Positions 7,996 through 17,320 are shown, counted from the stretch's first letter. The stretch is DNA of 64,000 nucleotides from Streptomyces globosus (GCF_003325375.1 NZ_CP030862.1:5895501-5959500), one strand, 5' to 3'. Translations and numbers: made by a program. The notes: generated by a model from the letters alone, not told the origin.

Positions 7996-8907
7996 ATGTC
8001 CGACACCGCGTCCGGCACCGCGCCCGCACCCGAGGCCGCAGCCGCCCACTTCCGCTTCTTCACCCCGGAAGTGCTGCGCACCCGCCGCCTCGGCCACTCC
8101 TTCCTGCGGGTCACCTTCGGCGGCGACGGCCTGGCCGGCTTCCGCTCGGGCGGCTTCGACCAGAGCCTCTCGCTCTTCCTGCCGCCCGCCCACCGGCAGC
8201 ACACCGAACTGCCCTCCACCGCCGAGGACACCTGGTTCGCCGCCTGGCGCGGGATGCCCGACGGCGAGCGGCCGGTCATGCGCTCGTACACGGTCCGCGA
8301 GCAGCGCGACGCGGACGGCGGCGCGGTCGAGGTCGACATCGACTTCGTGCTCCACGGCGACTCCTCCCCCGCCTCCGCCTGGGCCGGACGGGCCGCCGCC
8401 GGCAGCCGGATCCTGGCGATCGGCCCGGCGGTGGCGGACAACAAGTCCGTGCGCTTCCAGCCTCCGGCCGGCACCGACGCGCTGGTGGTGTACGCGGACG
8501 AGACGGCGCTCCCCGCCGCCGCCGCGATCCTGGAGCGCCAGGCGCCGGGCATGCGGGTGCGGGCGTTCTTCGAGGTCCCGCACGCCGACGACCGGCTCGA
8601 CCTGGAGACCGCGGCCGACGCGGAGATCACGTGGATCGTGCGCGGGGCCGGGCCCGGCCGCGCCGAGCGCGTCGTGGAGGCGGTGCGCGCCGCCGAACTC
8701 CCGCAGGCGCAGCGCCCGTACGGCTGGCTGGCGGGTGAGGCGGGCACGATCCGCGCCGTCCGCCGGCACCTGGTGCAGGAGCGCTCCCTCGACCGGCGCG
8801 CGGTGCGCTTCACCGGCTACTGGCGCCTGGGCGCCAGCGAGGAGCAGCTGCTCGCCGAGGCGTACGCGGGCAAGGCCGCCAGCGAGGACCCGGCCTCCGA
8901 GCTGTAG
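7996..8907 (+). CDS. desF: Siderophore-interacting protein (FAD-dependent ferric-siderophore reductase)
   Basis: The 303-residue protein belongs to the ViuB/SIP family, which reduces Fe(III)-siderophores in the cytoplasm so that iron is released. It has an N-terminal FAD-binding beta-barrel with the flavin motif RSYTVREQ. The C-terminal NAD(P)H domain contains YADETALPAAAAIL and ends in GWLAGEAGTIRAVRRHL, typical of the family. It starts at ATG 7996 behind CAGGGGGATC. It follows desE in the same direction and precedes the desABCD biosynthetic genes, matching the S. coelicolor des locus. Confidence 0.92.
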   Translation: MSDTASGTAPAPEAAAAHFRFFTPEVLRTRRLGHSFLRVTFGGDGLAGFRSGGFDQSLSLFLPPAHRQHTELPSTAEDTWFAAWRGMPDGERPVMRSYTVREQRDADGGAVEVDIDFVLHGDSSPASAWAGRAAAGSRILAIGPAVADNKSVRFQPPAGTDALVVYADETALPAAAAILERQAPGMRVRAFFEVPHADDRLDLETAADAEITWIVRGAGPGRAERVVEAVRAAELPQAQRPYGWLAGEAGTIRAVRRHLVQERSLDRRAVRFTGYWRLGASEEQLLAEAYAGKAASEDPASEL

Positions 8908-9097
8908 GGCCGCGCAGGGGCACCGGGGTTTCCACGCCGGGGCTCCGGCCGGCGTGCTCCGGCTCCAGTGCCCTGCAAGCCGTCCGATACCCCGTCACCA
9001 GCGTTTCCGTTGCCGTCCCACCAGCAGCCTCCACGATTCTTCATGTCAAGGGACCTGGCCGGCTCCGACCGGACCCCACCCCCATTTGGCCGAATAA

Positions 9098-9116
9098 TTA
9101 GGTTAGGCTAACCTAA
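9098..9116 (+). promoter_or_regulatory. Perfect iron box upstream of desA
   Basis: TTAGGTTAGGCTAACCTAA is a perfect 19-bp palindrome and an exact consensus match for DmdR/IdeR-type repressors. It is 49 bases before the desA start in an otherwise gene-free 258-bp gap. It should make desABCD strictly iron-repressed, more tightly than the imperfect box before desE. Confidence 0.95.
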
Positions 9117-9165
9117 GGCTTGCACCTGATCTTCCCCCCTCTTCCCCTGCCCCGGAGGAAAGTTG

Positions 9166-10647
9166 ATGCGCTCGCATCTCCTGAATGAGACGACCGCGGA
9201 GCTGTACCGGCGTTCCGTCACCGAGGGCGTCGAGCGCGTCGCCGCGAAACTCGCGTCCACCCAGCGGCCCCACACCGGAATCTCCGTCGACGAACTCGCC
9301 CCCGTGGTCAACGGAATCGACCTGGACCGCCCGCTGGAGGACCCGGCCGCCGTCCTGGACGAGCTGGAAGAGGTCTACCTGCGCGACGCGGTGTACTTCC
9401 ACCACCCGCGCTACCTGGGCCACCTCAACTGCCCGGTCGTCATCCCCGCCGTCCTCGGCGAGGCGGTCCTCTCCGCCGTCAACTCCTCCCTGGACACCTG
9501 GGACCAGTCCATCGGCGGCACGCTCATCGAGCGCCGCCTCATCGACTGGACCGCGGCCCGCATCGGCCTCGGCCCGGACGCGGACGGCATCTTCACCTCC
9601 GGCGGCAGCCAGTCGAACTTCCACTCCCTGCTGCTCGCCCGCGACGAGGCCTGCCGCAAGGCCGTGCAGGCCGCCGACCGCCCCCTCGCCAAGTCCGAGG
9701 TCCTGCCCCGCCTGCGCATCTTCACCTCCGAGGCCAGCCACTTCAGCGTCAAGAAGTCGGCCGCCATGCTCGGCATGGGCTACGAGGCCGTCATCGCCGT
9801 CCCCGTCGACCGCAACCGCCGCATGGACACCTCCGTCCTCGCGCTGGAGCTGGAGGAGTGCGCCTCCGAGGGCCTCATCCCGATGGCCGTCGTCGCCACC
9901 GCCGGCACCACCGACTTCGGGTCCATCGACCCGCTCCCCGAGATCGCCCGCCTGGCCGCCGAGCACGGCACGTGGATGCACGTGGACGCCGCCTACGGCT
10001 GCGGACTGCTGGTCTCCCCCACCCGCCGGCACCTCCTCGACGGCATCGAGCACGCCGACTCGGTCACGGTCGACTACCACAAGTCCTTCTTCCAGCCCGT
10101 GAGCTCCAGCGCGATGCTGGTACGCAACCGCGACACCCTGAAGCACGCCACGTACCACGCGGACTACCTCAACCCGCGCCGCATGGCCGAGGAGCGGATC
10201 CCGAACCAGGTCGACAAGTCCATCCAGACCACGCGCCGCTTCGACGCCCTCAAGCTCTGGATGACGCTGCGCACCATGGGCGCCGACGGCATCGGCTCCC
10301 TCTTCGACGAGGTCGTCGACCTGGCCGCCGCCGGCTGGGACATCATCGACGCCGACCCCCGCTACGAGGTCGTCGTCCGGCCGCAGATCTCCACCCTGGT
10401 CTTCCGCTACGTCCCCGCGGACGAGGTGCGCCCCGACCTCGTCGACGAGGCCAACCTGCACGCCCGCAAGGCCCTGTTCGCCTCCGGCGAGGCCGTCGTC
10501 GCGGGCACGAAGGTCGACGGCAGGCAGTACCTGAAGTTCACCCTCCTCAACCCGCAGACCACCACGGCCGACATCGCGGCCGTGCTCGACCTCCTCGCGT
10601 CCCACGCCGAGCAGTACCTGGGAGAATCCCTTGCAGTCGTCTCGTGA
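9166..10647 (+). CDS. desA: Lysine decarboxylase of desferrioxamine biosynthesis
   Basis: The 493-residue PLP enzyme of the group II decarboxylase fold converts lysine to cadaverine, the first step to desferrioxamines. Visible motifs are the substrate-loop YFHHPRYLGHLNCP, the cofactor-binding HVDAAYG, and the Schiff-base lysine in VDYHKSFF. The start is ATG 9166, with GGAGGAAA 5 bases upstream; a TTG directly before it (9163) is not needed. It opens the desABCD operon, in which every following gene overlaps its predecessor. A perfect iron box upstream indicates iron repression. Confidence 0.95.
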   Translation: MRSHLLNETTAELYRRSVTEGVERVAAKLASTQRPHTGISVDELAPVVNGIDLDRPLEDPAAVLDELEEVYLRDAVYFHHPRYLGHLNCPVVIPAVLGEAVLSAVNSSLDTWDQSIGGTLIERRLIDWTAARIGLGPDADGIFTSGGSQSNFHSLLLARDEACRKAVQAADRPLAKSEVLPRLRIFTSEASHFSVKKSAAMLGMGYEAVIAVPVDRNRRMDTSVLALELEECASEGLIPMAVVATAGTTDFGSIDPLPEIARLAAEHGTWMHVDAAYGCGLLVSPTRRHLLDGIEHADSVTVDYHKSFFQPVSSSAMLVRNRDTLKHATYHADYLNPRRMAEERIPNQVDKSIQTTRRFDALKLWMTLRTMGADGIGSLFDEVVDLAAAGWDIIDADPRYEVVVRPQISTLVFRYVPADEVRPDLVDEANLHARKALFASGEAVVAGTKVDGRQYLKFTLLNPQTTTADIAAVLDLLASHAEQYLGESLAVVS

Positions 10648-11950
10648 GCCCCGTGGCCCCCGCCGGCCCCTCGACTTCATCGGTATCGGCCTCGGTCCCT
10701 TCAACCTGGGACTCGCCTGCCTGACCGCCCCGATCGACGAGCTCGACGGCCTCTTCATCGAGACGAAGCCGCACTTCGAGTGGCACGCGGGGATGTTCCT
10801 GGACGGCGCGCACCTGCAGACGCCGTTCATGTCGGACCTGGTCACCCTGGCCGACCCGACCTCGCCGTTCTCGTTCCTGAACTACCTCAAGGACCAGGAC
10901 CGGCTGTACTCCTTCTACATCCGGGAGAACTTCTACCCGCTGCGGACCGAGTACAACGACTACTGCCGCTGGGCCGCCGACCGCCTGGAGAACGTGCAGT
11001 TCTCCACCTCCGCCACCGAGGTCTCCTACGACGAGCGGGCCGGCCTGTACGAGGTGCGCACCGACCGCGGCGAGACCCACCTGGCCCGCCGCCTGGTCCT
11101 CGGCACCGGCACCCCGCCGTACGTCCCGCCGGCCTGCGCCGGCCTGGGCGGCGACTTCTTCCACAACTCCGCCTACATGGCGAACAAGGCAGAGCTCCAG
11201 AAGAAGAAGTCGATCACCCTGGTGGGCTCGGGCCAGAGCGCCGCGGAGATCTACCACGACCTGCTCTCCGAGATCGACGTCCACGGCTACCAGCTCAACT
11301 GGGTGACCCGCTCCCCGCGGTTCTTCCCGCTGGAGTACACCAAGCTCACGCTGGAGATGACCTCCCCGGAGTACGTGGACTACTTCCACGCCCTGCCGGA
11401 GGAGACCCGCTACCGGCTGGAGACGCAGCAGAAGAACCTCTTCAAGGGCATCGACGGCGAGCTCATCAACGCCATCTTCGACCTGCTCTACCAGAAGAAG
11501 GTCACCATGCCGGGCCCCGTCCCGACCACGCTGATGACCAACACCGCGCTGAACTCGGCGGCCTACGACACCACCACGGGCACCTACACGCTGGGCCTGC
11601 GCCAGGAGGAGCAGGAGCGCGACTTCTCCCTCGCCACGGACGGCCTCGTCCTCGCCACGGGCTACAGGTTCGTCCTGCCCGAGTTCCTCGCCCCGATCCG
11701 CGACCGCATCAACTTCGACGGCCACGGCCGCCCCGACGCGGCCCGCAACTACACGATCGACACGGCCGGCCGCGAGATCTTCCTGCAGAACGGCACCGTC
11801 CACAACCACTCGATCACCTCGCCGGACCTGGGCATGGCCGCGTACCGCAACGCGTACATCGTCAAGGAACTGCTCGGCCGCGAGTACTACAAGGTCGAGA
11901 AGTCCATCGCGTTCCAGCAGTTCGCCGCCCCGGAAGGCGTGCACGCATGA
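10631..11950 (+). CDS. desB: Cadaverine N-monooxygenase
   Basis: The 439-residue flavoprotein hydroxylates the amine of cadaverine to N-hydroxycadaverine using NADPH and O2. It has the FAD motif GIGLGPFNLGLA near the N-terminus, the NADPH motif VGSGQSAAEIYHDL in the middle, and the C-terminal DGLVLATGYRF typical of lysine/ornithine N-monooxygenases. No ATG or GTG fits the N-terminus; the likely start is TTG 10631, preceded by GGGAGAA. It lies 17 bases inside desA in another frame. This suggests translational coupling with weak initiation. Confidence 0.94.
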   Translation: MQSSREPRGPRRPLDFIGIGLGPFNLGLACLTAPIDELDGLFIETKPHFEWHAGMFLDGAHLQTPFMSDLVTLADPTSPFSFLNYLKDQDRLYSFYIRENFYPLRTEYNDYCRWAADRLENVQFSTSATEVSYDERAGLYEVRTDRGETHLARRLVLGTGTPPYVPPACAGLGGDFFHNSAYMANKAELQKKKSITLVGSGQSAAEIYHDLLSEIDVHGYQLNWVTRSPRFFPLEYTKLTLEMTSPEYVDYFHALPEETRYRLETQQKNLFKGIDGELINAIFDLLYQKKVTMPGPVPTTLMTNTALNSAAYDTTTGTYTLGLRQEEQERDFSLATDGLVLATGYRFVLPEFLAPIRDRINFDGHGRPDAARNYTIDTAGREIFLQNGTVHNHSITSPDLGMAAYRNAYIVKELLGREYYKVEKSIAFQQFAAPEGVHA

Positions 11951-12537
11951 GCACCACCACCGAGATCCTGTACGCCCGCACGGACGCCGCCCTCGGCTCC
12001 TTCGCGATCCGCGCCCTGGACCCGCTGACCGACGCAGAGCTGCTCCACGGGTGGGTCACCCACCCGAAGGCGGCGTTCTGGATGATGCAGGACGCCTCCC
12101 TGCCCGACGTCGAGCGCGAGTACATGAAGATCGCGGCCGCCGAGCACCACGACGCGTTCATCGGCCTGCACGAGGGCCGGCCCGCGTTCCTGATGGAGCG
12201 CTACGACCCGAGCCGGCTGGAGCTGGTCGGCCTGTACGATGCCGAGCCCGGCGACACCGGCATGCACTTCCTCGTCGCGCCCAGCGACACCCCGCTGCAC
12301 GGCTTCACCCGCGCCGTGATCACCACGGTCATGGCGGCGCTGTTCGCCGACCCGGCCGTCCGGCGCGTCGTCGTCGAGCCCGACGTCGACAACAAGGCCG
12401 TGCACGCCCTGAACGAGGCCGTCGGCTTCGTCCCGGAGCGCCCCGTCCAGAAGCCGGAGAAGACCGCCCTGCTCAGCTTCTGCACCCGCGAACAGTTCGA
12501 AGCGGCCACCGGCCTGACCACGGGAGCGTCGATATGA
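11947..12537 (+). CDS. desC: N-hydroxycadaverine acyltransferase
   Basis: The 196-residue protein belongs to the GNAT-like IucB/AlcB siderophore acyltransferases. It transfers succinyl (or acetyl) from the CoA thioester to N-hydroxycadaverine, forming the hydroxamate monomer. Recognisable parts are the N-terminal LYARTDAALGSFAIRALDP, the central GLHEGRPAFLMERYDP, and the C-terminal VVVEPDVDNKAVHALNEAVGF. It starts at ATG 11947 in an ATGA overlap with desB and ends in an ATGA overlap with desD. Confidence 0.94.
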   Translation: MSTTTEILYARTDAALGSFAIRALDPLTDAELLHGWVTHPKAAFWMMQDASLPDVEREYMKIAAAEHHDAFIGLHEGRPAFLMERYDPSRLELVGLYDAEPGDTGMHFLVAPSDTPLHGFTRAVITTVMAALFADPAVRRVVVEPDVDNKAVHALNEAVGFVPERPVQKPEKTALLSFCTREQFEAATGLTTGASI

Positions 12538-14318
12538 GCCTCGCCGACGCGATCTCCCACCTCTCGCCCGAACTGTGGGCCCGCGCCAACCGCGCGCTGG
12601 TCCGCAAGGCCCTGGCGGAGTTCTCCCACGAGCGCCTGCTGGACCCGCAGCCCCTGGAGGACGGCTCCGGCTACCGGGTCCTCAGCGACGACGGCACGGT
12701 GGAGTACCGCTTCCGCGCCGTCCGCCACGCCCTGGACCACTGGGCCGTGGACGAGGCCTCGATCGTCCGCCTGAAGGACGGCGCCGAGGCCGAGCCGGAC
12801 GCCCTCGACTTCCACATCGAGATGCGCGGGGCGCTCGGCCTGAGCGACGAGGTCCTGCCGGTCTACCTGGAGGAGATCTCCTCCACCCTGGCGGGCACCG
12901 GCTTCAAGTACACCAAGCCGCAGGTGCCGGCCGCGGTCCTCGCGAAGTCCTCGTTCCAGGACATCGAGACCGGCATGACGGAGGGCCACCCCTGCTTCGT
13001 CGCCAACAACGGCCGCCTCGGCTTCGGGGTGCACGAGTTCCGCAGTTACGCGCCGGAGGCGGCGAGCCCGGTCCACCTGGTGTGGGTGGCCGCCCGCAAG
13101 GACGTCTCCACCTTCACCGCCGGTGCCGGCCTGGACCACGACTCGTTCATGCGCGCCGAGCTGGGCGAGGAGGCCATCGCCGGGTTCGAGGCGAAGATGG
13201 CCGCGCTCGGCCTGGACCTGGCGGACTACCACCTGCTGCCGATCCACCCCTGGCAGTGGTGGAACAAGACGACCGTCACCTTCGCCGCCGAGATCGCGAG
13301 CCGCCGCCTGGTGCTGCTCGGCGAGGGCGCGGACGCCTACCTGGCGCAGCAGTCCATCCGCACCTTCTTCAACACCAGCGCCCCCGAGAAGCACTACGTC
13401 AAGACGGCGATCTCGGTGCTGAACATGGGCTTCATGCGCGGCCTGTCCGCGGCGTACATGGAGGCCACCCCGGCCATCAACGACTGGCTGCACCGCCTCA
13501 TCGAGAACGACGAGGTCCTGCAGTCCGTCGACTTCTCGATCATCCGCGAGCGGGCGGCGATCGGCTACCACCACCGCCAGTACGAGCGGGCCACGGACCG
13601 GTACTCGCCGTACCGGAAGATGCTGGCCGCGCTGTGGCGCGAGTCGCCGGTGGGCTCCCTGAAGGAGGGCGAGCGGCTGGCCACGATGGCCTCGCTGCTG
13701 CACGTGGACGCCGAGGGCCGGTCGTTGGCCGCCGCGCTCATCGAGGAGTCGGGGCTGAGCCCGGCCGAGTGGCTGCGCCACTACCTGCGCGCCTACCTCG
13801 TGCCGCTGCTGCACTGCTTCTACCAGTACGACCTCGCGTACATGCCGCACGGCGAGAACACCATCCTCGTCATCGAGGACGGCGTGGTGAAGCGGGCGGT
13901 CTTCAAGGACATCGCCGAGGAGATCGTCGTCATGGACCCGGACGCGGTCCTGCCGCCGGCGGTCGAGCGGATCCGGGCGGACATCCCGGAGGACATGAAG
14001 CTGCTGTCGATCTTCACGGACGTCTTCGACTGCTTCTTCCGCTTCCTGGGCTCGATCCTCGCGACCGAGGGCGTCTGCGACGAGGACACCTTCTGGAAGG
14101 CCGTCGCGGACTGCGGCCACGCCTACCAGGAGTCGATGCCGCAGCTCGCCGAGCGCTTCGAGCGGTACGACCTGTTCGCCCCGGAGTTCCAGCTGTCCTG
14201 CCTGAACCGGCTCCAGCTGCGCAACAACAAGCAGATGGTCGACCTGACCGACCCGTCGGCCGCCCTCCAGCTGGTCGGCACCCTGCAGAACCCCGTCGCG
14301 CCCTTCGCGCGGCGGTAG
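12534..14318 (+). CDS. desD: Desferrioxamine NIS synthetase (IucA/IucC family)
   Basis: The 594-residue NRPS-independent siderophore synthetase activates succinylated hydroxamate units with ATP and joins, then macrocyclises, them into desferrioxamine. Family motifs are GHPCFVANNGRLGF, the LPIHPWQWW segment, an ATP-binding stretch with IRTFFNTSAPEKHYVKTA, and AYMPHGENTILVIEDG, with a C-terminal FhuF-like region. Length is normal. It is the last gene of desABCD, sharing ATGA with desC. A perfect 18-bp hairpin ends the operon. Confidence 0.96.
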   Translation: MSLADAISHLSPELWARANRALVRKALAEFSHERLLDPQPLEDGSGYRVLSDDGTVEYRFRAVRHALDHWAVDEASIVRLKDGAEAEPDALDFHIEMRGALGLSDEVLPVYLEEISSTLAGTGFKYTKPQVPAAVLAKSSFQDIETGMTEGHPCFVANNGRLGFGVHEFRSYAPEAASPVHLVWVAARKDVSTFTAGAGLDHDSFMRAELGEEAIAGFEAKMAALGLDLADYHLLPIHPWQWWNKTTVTFAAEIASRRLVLLGEGADAYLAQQSIRTFFNTSAPEKHYVKTAISVLNMGFMRGLSAAYMEATPAINDWLHRLIENDEVLQSVDFSIIRERAAIGYHHRQYERATDRYSPYRKMLAALWRESPVGSLKEGERLATMASLLHVDAEGRSLAAALIEESGLSPAEWLRHYLRAYLVPLLHCFYQYDLAYMPHGENTILVIEDGVVKRAVFKDIAEEIVVMDPDAVLPPAVERIRADIPEDMKLLSIFTDVFDCFFRFLGSILATEGVCDEDTFWKAVADCGHAYQESMPQLAERFERYDLFAPEFQLSCLNRLQLRNNKQMVDLTDPSAALQLVGTLQNPVAPFARR

Positions 14319-14322
14319 GCAC

Positions 14323-14370
14323 GGGGCGGGCCGGTGTGCGGCCACGGTCCCCCGCACACCGGCCCGCCCC
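14323..14370. terminator. Hairpin terminator between desD and the convergent hexosaminidase gene
   Basis: An 18-bp perfect stem (14323-14340 with 14353-14370) and a 12-base loop lie 4 bases after the desD stop. There is no T-tract. It sits between convergent genes and can serve both. Confidence 0.8.
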
Positions 14371-14389
14371 TCCGCCGCCCCCTCCTCCG

Positions 14390-15991
14390 CTACCGCCGCG
14401 CCGCGTCCCCCGCCTGCCAGGGCACGTCCGCCGCGCGGTGGTAGCCGATGCCCTGCGCCTCCATCCGCGGGGCCTGCGCGGCCAGGCGCGGCCCGTACTC
14501 CGCCCAGTCGGGCGGCTCCTGGCTCCAGCCGAGCTCGGCCAGGCACAGCACCCGCGGGAACGCCATGTACTCCAGCTCCTCGCGGGTCGCGACGGTCTCC
14601 GTCCACAGCGGCGCCTCGACCCCCAGCACCGCCTCGGCCGGCAGTCCGGCCAGGTACGCCCCCGGGTCCCACTCACAGGCCCGGCGCACCGGCACGTAGC
14701 CCGCCCAGGACAGGCCCGGCTTCGTCGCGGCGTCGTACTTCATGTCGAGGTAGAGCCGGTCGGCCGGTGACAGGATCACCGGGTGGCCCGCCTTCGCGGC
14801 GGCCGCGACCCGGGCCTTCTCCGCCGCGCCGGTCCGGTCGTGGCCCCAGTACTGGAGCACCGCCCCCGGCGCCGGCCGCGCCTCGGCCAGCTGGTGCCAG
14901 GCCACCACCGTCTTGCCGTGCCGGGCGACCGCCTGCTGCGCCCGGTCCATGAACGCCGCGTAGTCCGCGGGCGCCGTGGCGGAGGCCTCGTCGCCGCCGA
15001 TGTGCAGGTAGCGGCCGGGGGTGAGCGCGGCCACCTCGGCGAGGACGTCCTCGACGAAGTCGTAGGTCCGCTCGCTGCCGGTGCACAGCGAGCTGAAGCC
15101 GACCTTGGTGCCCGTGTAGCGCGGGGGTGCCTTGCCGTCGCAGTTCAGCTCCGCGTAGGAGGCGAGCGCGGCGTTCACGTGCCCCGGCATGTCGATCTCC
15201 GGGACGACCTCCACGTACCGGTCGGCCGCGTACCGCACCAGGTCGCGGTACTCGTCCTTCGTCCAGTGGCCGCCGGGCCCGCCGCCGACCTCGCTGCCGC
15301 CGCCGTACTCGGCCAGCCGCGGCCAGGAGTCGATGGCGATCCGCCAGCCCTGGTCGTCGGTGAGGTGCAGGTGGAGGGTGTTCACCTTGTACTGGGCGAG
15401 CTGGTCGACGTACCTCTTGACCTGCTCCGCGGTGAAGAAGTGCCGGGCGATGTCGAGCATCGCCCCGCGGTGGGCGAACCGGGGCGCGTCGGTGACCGTG
15501 CCGCCCGGGACGGTGCCGGCGCCGCCGGCGGCGGGCAGGAGCTGGCGCAGCGTCTGCCCGGCGTGGAAGAGGCCGGCCGGGGTGCGGGCGGTGAGGGTGA
15601 CGGCGCGCGGGCCGGACTCCAGCCGGTAGCCCTCGTCGCCGAGGTCCGGGGCCGAGGGGTCGAGCCGCAGCTCGATCCCGCCGCCCGCGGGGGCGTCGAC
15701 GACGGGCAGCGGCAGCCCGGTGGGGCCGCGGAGCTGCTCGGCGAGGAGTTCGCCGACCCTGCGGACCTCCGCGTTGCCGGTGCGGCCGGTGCGGATGACG
15801 GTGCCCGGCCCGAGGGCGTGGCCGGATCCGGACGCCCGGACGGTGGCCGGGGCCGGCAGGAGCTGCCCGAAGCCGGCGGGGGCGGCGGGCCGGGGGGCGC
15901 GGGGTTTCGCGTCGTCGCCGCGGGCGGTGGCGCAGGAGGCGACCGAGGCCAGGAGGAGGAGGGTGCCGAGCGTGCGTCGCAGGACTCTCAT
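14390..15991 (-). CDS. Secreted beta-N-acetylhexosaminidase (GH20) lipoprotein
   Basis: The 533-residue enzyme releases terminal GlcNAc from chito-oligosaccharides or murein fragments outside the cell. A signal peptide ends in the lipobox-like SVASC (Cys20), suggesting a membrane anchor. A GH20b alpha/beta domain follows, then the catalytic barrel starting FAHRGAMLDIARHFF. The acid/nucleophile-assisting pair is Asp334-Glu335 in HIGGDEAS. The ATG at 15991 is the only sensible start. A DasR-like palindrome lies 5 bases upstream of that ATG, and the S. coelicolor counterpart at this locus belongs to the DasR regulon as I recall. It is convergent with desD. Confidence 0.93.
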   Translation of the reverse strand: MRVLRRTLGTLLLLASVASCATARGDDAKPRAPRPAAPAGFGQLLPAPATVRASGSGHALGPGTVIRTGRTGNAEVRRVGELLAEQLRGPTGLPLPVVDAPAGGGIELRLDPSAPDLGDEGYRLESGPRAVTLTARTPAGLFHAGQTLRQLLPAAGGAGTVPGGTVTDAPRFAHRGAMLDIARHFFTAEQVKRYVDQLAQYKVNTLHLHLTDDQGWRIAIDSWPRLAEYGGGSEVGGGPGGHWTKDEYRDLVRYAADRYVEVVPEIDMPGHVNAALASYAELNCDGKAPPRYTGTKVGFSSLCTGSERTYDFVEDVLAEVAALTPGRYLHIGGDEASATAPADYAAFMDRAQQAVARHGKTVVAWHQLAEARPAPGAVLQYWGHDRTGAAEKARVAAAAKAGHPVILSPADRLYLDMKYDAATKPGLSWAGYVPVRRACEWDPGAYLAGLPAEAVLGVEAPLWTETVATREELEYMAFPRVLCLAELGWSQEPPDWAEYGPRLAAQAPRMEAQGIGYHRAADVPWQAGDAARR

Positions 15992-15996
15992 GGCCC

Positions 15997-16008
15997 AGGT
16001 ATAGGCCA
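15997..16008 (-). promoter_or_regulatory. DasR-responsive-element-like site before the hexosaminidase gene
   Basis: Read on the minus strand, TGGCCTATACCT matches 9 of 12 positions of the dre core TGGTCTAGACCA. It ends 5 bases before the start codon. Here a GntR repressor such as DasR would block initiation directly. The match alone is modest; gene function supports it. Confidence 0.5.
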
Positions 16009-16042
16009 ACTCGCGTGCGGGGGGCGGTGCGAGAATCGCAGG

Positions 16043-16936
16043 ATGGCGGAAATCATCCAGAAGGACGGTACGTGGGGCTTCGACGGGGACGCGGTGCGGA
16101 TCGTGCCCGGGCGGGACAAGGGGGTGGGCCTGCTGCGCCAGAGCCTCGGCGAGGTGGTCGTGCCGCTGCGCGCCATCGCCGGGATCAGCTTCGAGCCGGG
16201 CCGCAAGGCGGGCCGGCTCAGGCTCCGCCTGCGTGACGGGGCGTGCCCGCTGCTCCAGGTGACCGGGGGGCGGCTGCCCGAGTCCTCGGACCCGTACCGG
16301 CTGGCGGTGGAGTCGGACCGGTCGGGCGTGGCCGAGTACTTCGTGGACGAGGTGCGCAACGCGCTGCTGCTGGAGCAGGTGGAGTCGGGCCCCGTGGAGG
16401 CGTACCTGCTGCCGGGGCCGGCGGTGCCCATCACGGTGGCGGCGGGCGACGGGACGGTGGCCTTCGACGGCGACCGGGTGGGCCTGGACTGGAACTGGAC
16501 GACGGAGGAGGCGAAGAGCTCCGGGGGCCCGCGGGAGTTCCGGGTGGTGGACCTGCGCGGGGTGGAGTGGTCGCCGTCCAAGGGCCTGGACAACGGGTGG
16601 ATCCGGTTCACGCTGGCCGGGGCCCCGCCGGCGCCCGCGCCCAAGTACGACCCGTACACGGTGGAGCTGTTCGGCTTCCGGAAGGACCCGCTGATGGCGC
16701 TGGTCGCGGCGGCGGTGGCGGCGCGGATGCCGCACCCGGCGGCCGTGCCCGGGCAGGTCCCGGCGGCGGCCGCGGCGGCGCCGGAGCTTGCGGCGGGGGC
16801 GCCGGAGCCGTCGGGCCCGGAGGACCACGACGCGCTGCTGCGCCGGCTGCGGGAGCTGGGCGACCTGCACCAGTCGGGGATCCTGACGGCGGACGAGTTC
16901 ACTGCGGCCAAGCAGGCCGTTTTGCGGCGTTTCTGA
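16043..16936 (+). CDS. DUF4429/SHOCT-domain protein
   Basis: The 297-residue cytoplasmic protein has two repeated beta-rich halves. The first starts IIQKDGTWGFDGDAVRIVPGR and the second starts VAAGDGTVAFDGDRVGLDW, the pattern of DUF4429. An Ala/Pro linker leads to a C-terminal SHOCT-like helical hairpin (about residues 265-297: LLRRLRELGDLHQSGILTAD). SHOCT motifs are short oligomerisation or binding modules. Function is unknown. It diverges from the hexosaminidase gene with only 51 bp between starts. The ATG at 16043 is supported by the first domain repeat beginning at once. Confidence 0.85.
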   Translation: MAEIIQKDGTWGFDGDAVRIVPGRDKGVGLLRQSLGEVVVPLRAIAGISFEPGRKAGRLRLRLRDGACPLLQVTGGRLPESSDPYRLAVESDRSGVAEYFVDEVRNALLLEQVESGPVEAYLLPGPAVPITVAAGDGTVAFDGDRVGLDWNWTTEEAKSSGGPREFRVVDLRGVEWSPSKGLDNGWIRFTLAGAPPAPAPKYDPYTVELFGFRKDPLMALVAAAVAARMPHPAAVPGQVPAAAAAAPELAAGAPEPSGPEDHDALLRRLRELGDLHQSGILTADEFTAAKQAVLRRF

Positions 16937-17044
16937 CCTCTTCCATAGCGGATCAGCGCATTCCGCTGGTCCAGACCAGCATGATCCTGCCCGGTTTCGG
17001 GCAGGATCTTTGCGTTCCTGCCCTTCTCCCGTCAATATCTACGA

Positions 17045-17320
17045 GTGCTCGACCGCCGCCCGTCATACGACGACCTCGTCGACCACCTGGTACGCAGCAC
17101 CTCGCTCCAGCGCGGGGAGGCCGCACGGGTGGTGCTCGACGTGCTCGCGTACTTCGACGAGACGACCGAGGAGTTCGTCCGCCGCAGGCACCGCGAACTC
17201 CAGGCAGGCGGGGCGGTCAACGCCGAGATCTTCGAACGGATCGCGGCCGAGCTGCCGCACCGCGCCGTGGCGCCGCCGGAGCTGTCGCTGCGGCAGCTGC
17301 GGCGCATCGTCTACGGCTGA
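17045..17320 (+). CDS. Small conserved streptomycete protein of unknown function
   Basis: The 91-residue, helix-rich, charged protein begins MLDRRPSYDDLVDHLVRST and ends LRQLRRIVYG, with no membrane segment. It starts at GTG 17045 with no clear ribosome-binding site. I recall very similar small proteins upstream of glmS in other Streptomyces, which supports it being real, but no function is known to me. It lies 59 bases before glmS and may be cotranscribed. Confidence 0.75.
   Translation: MLDRRPSYDDLVDHLVRSTSLQRGEAARVVLDVLAYFDETTEEFVRRRHRELQAGGAVNAEIFERIAAELPHRAVAPPELSLRQLRRIVYG

Noticed and set aside
12201..14672. 823-codon open frame opposite desD and desC
   Set aside because: No start context or domains; it is the mirror of the IucA/IucC gene, whose motifs are unmistakable.
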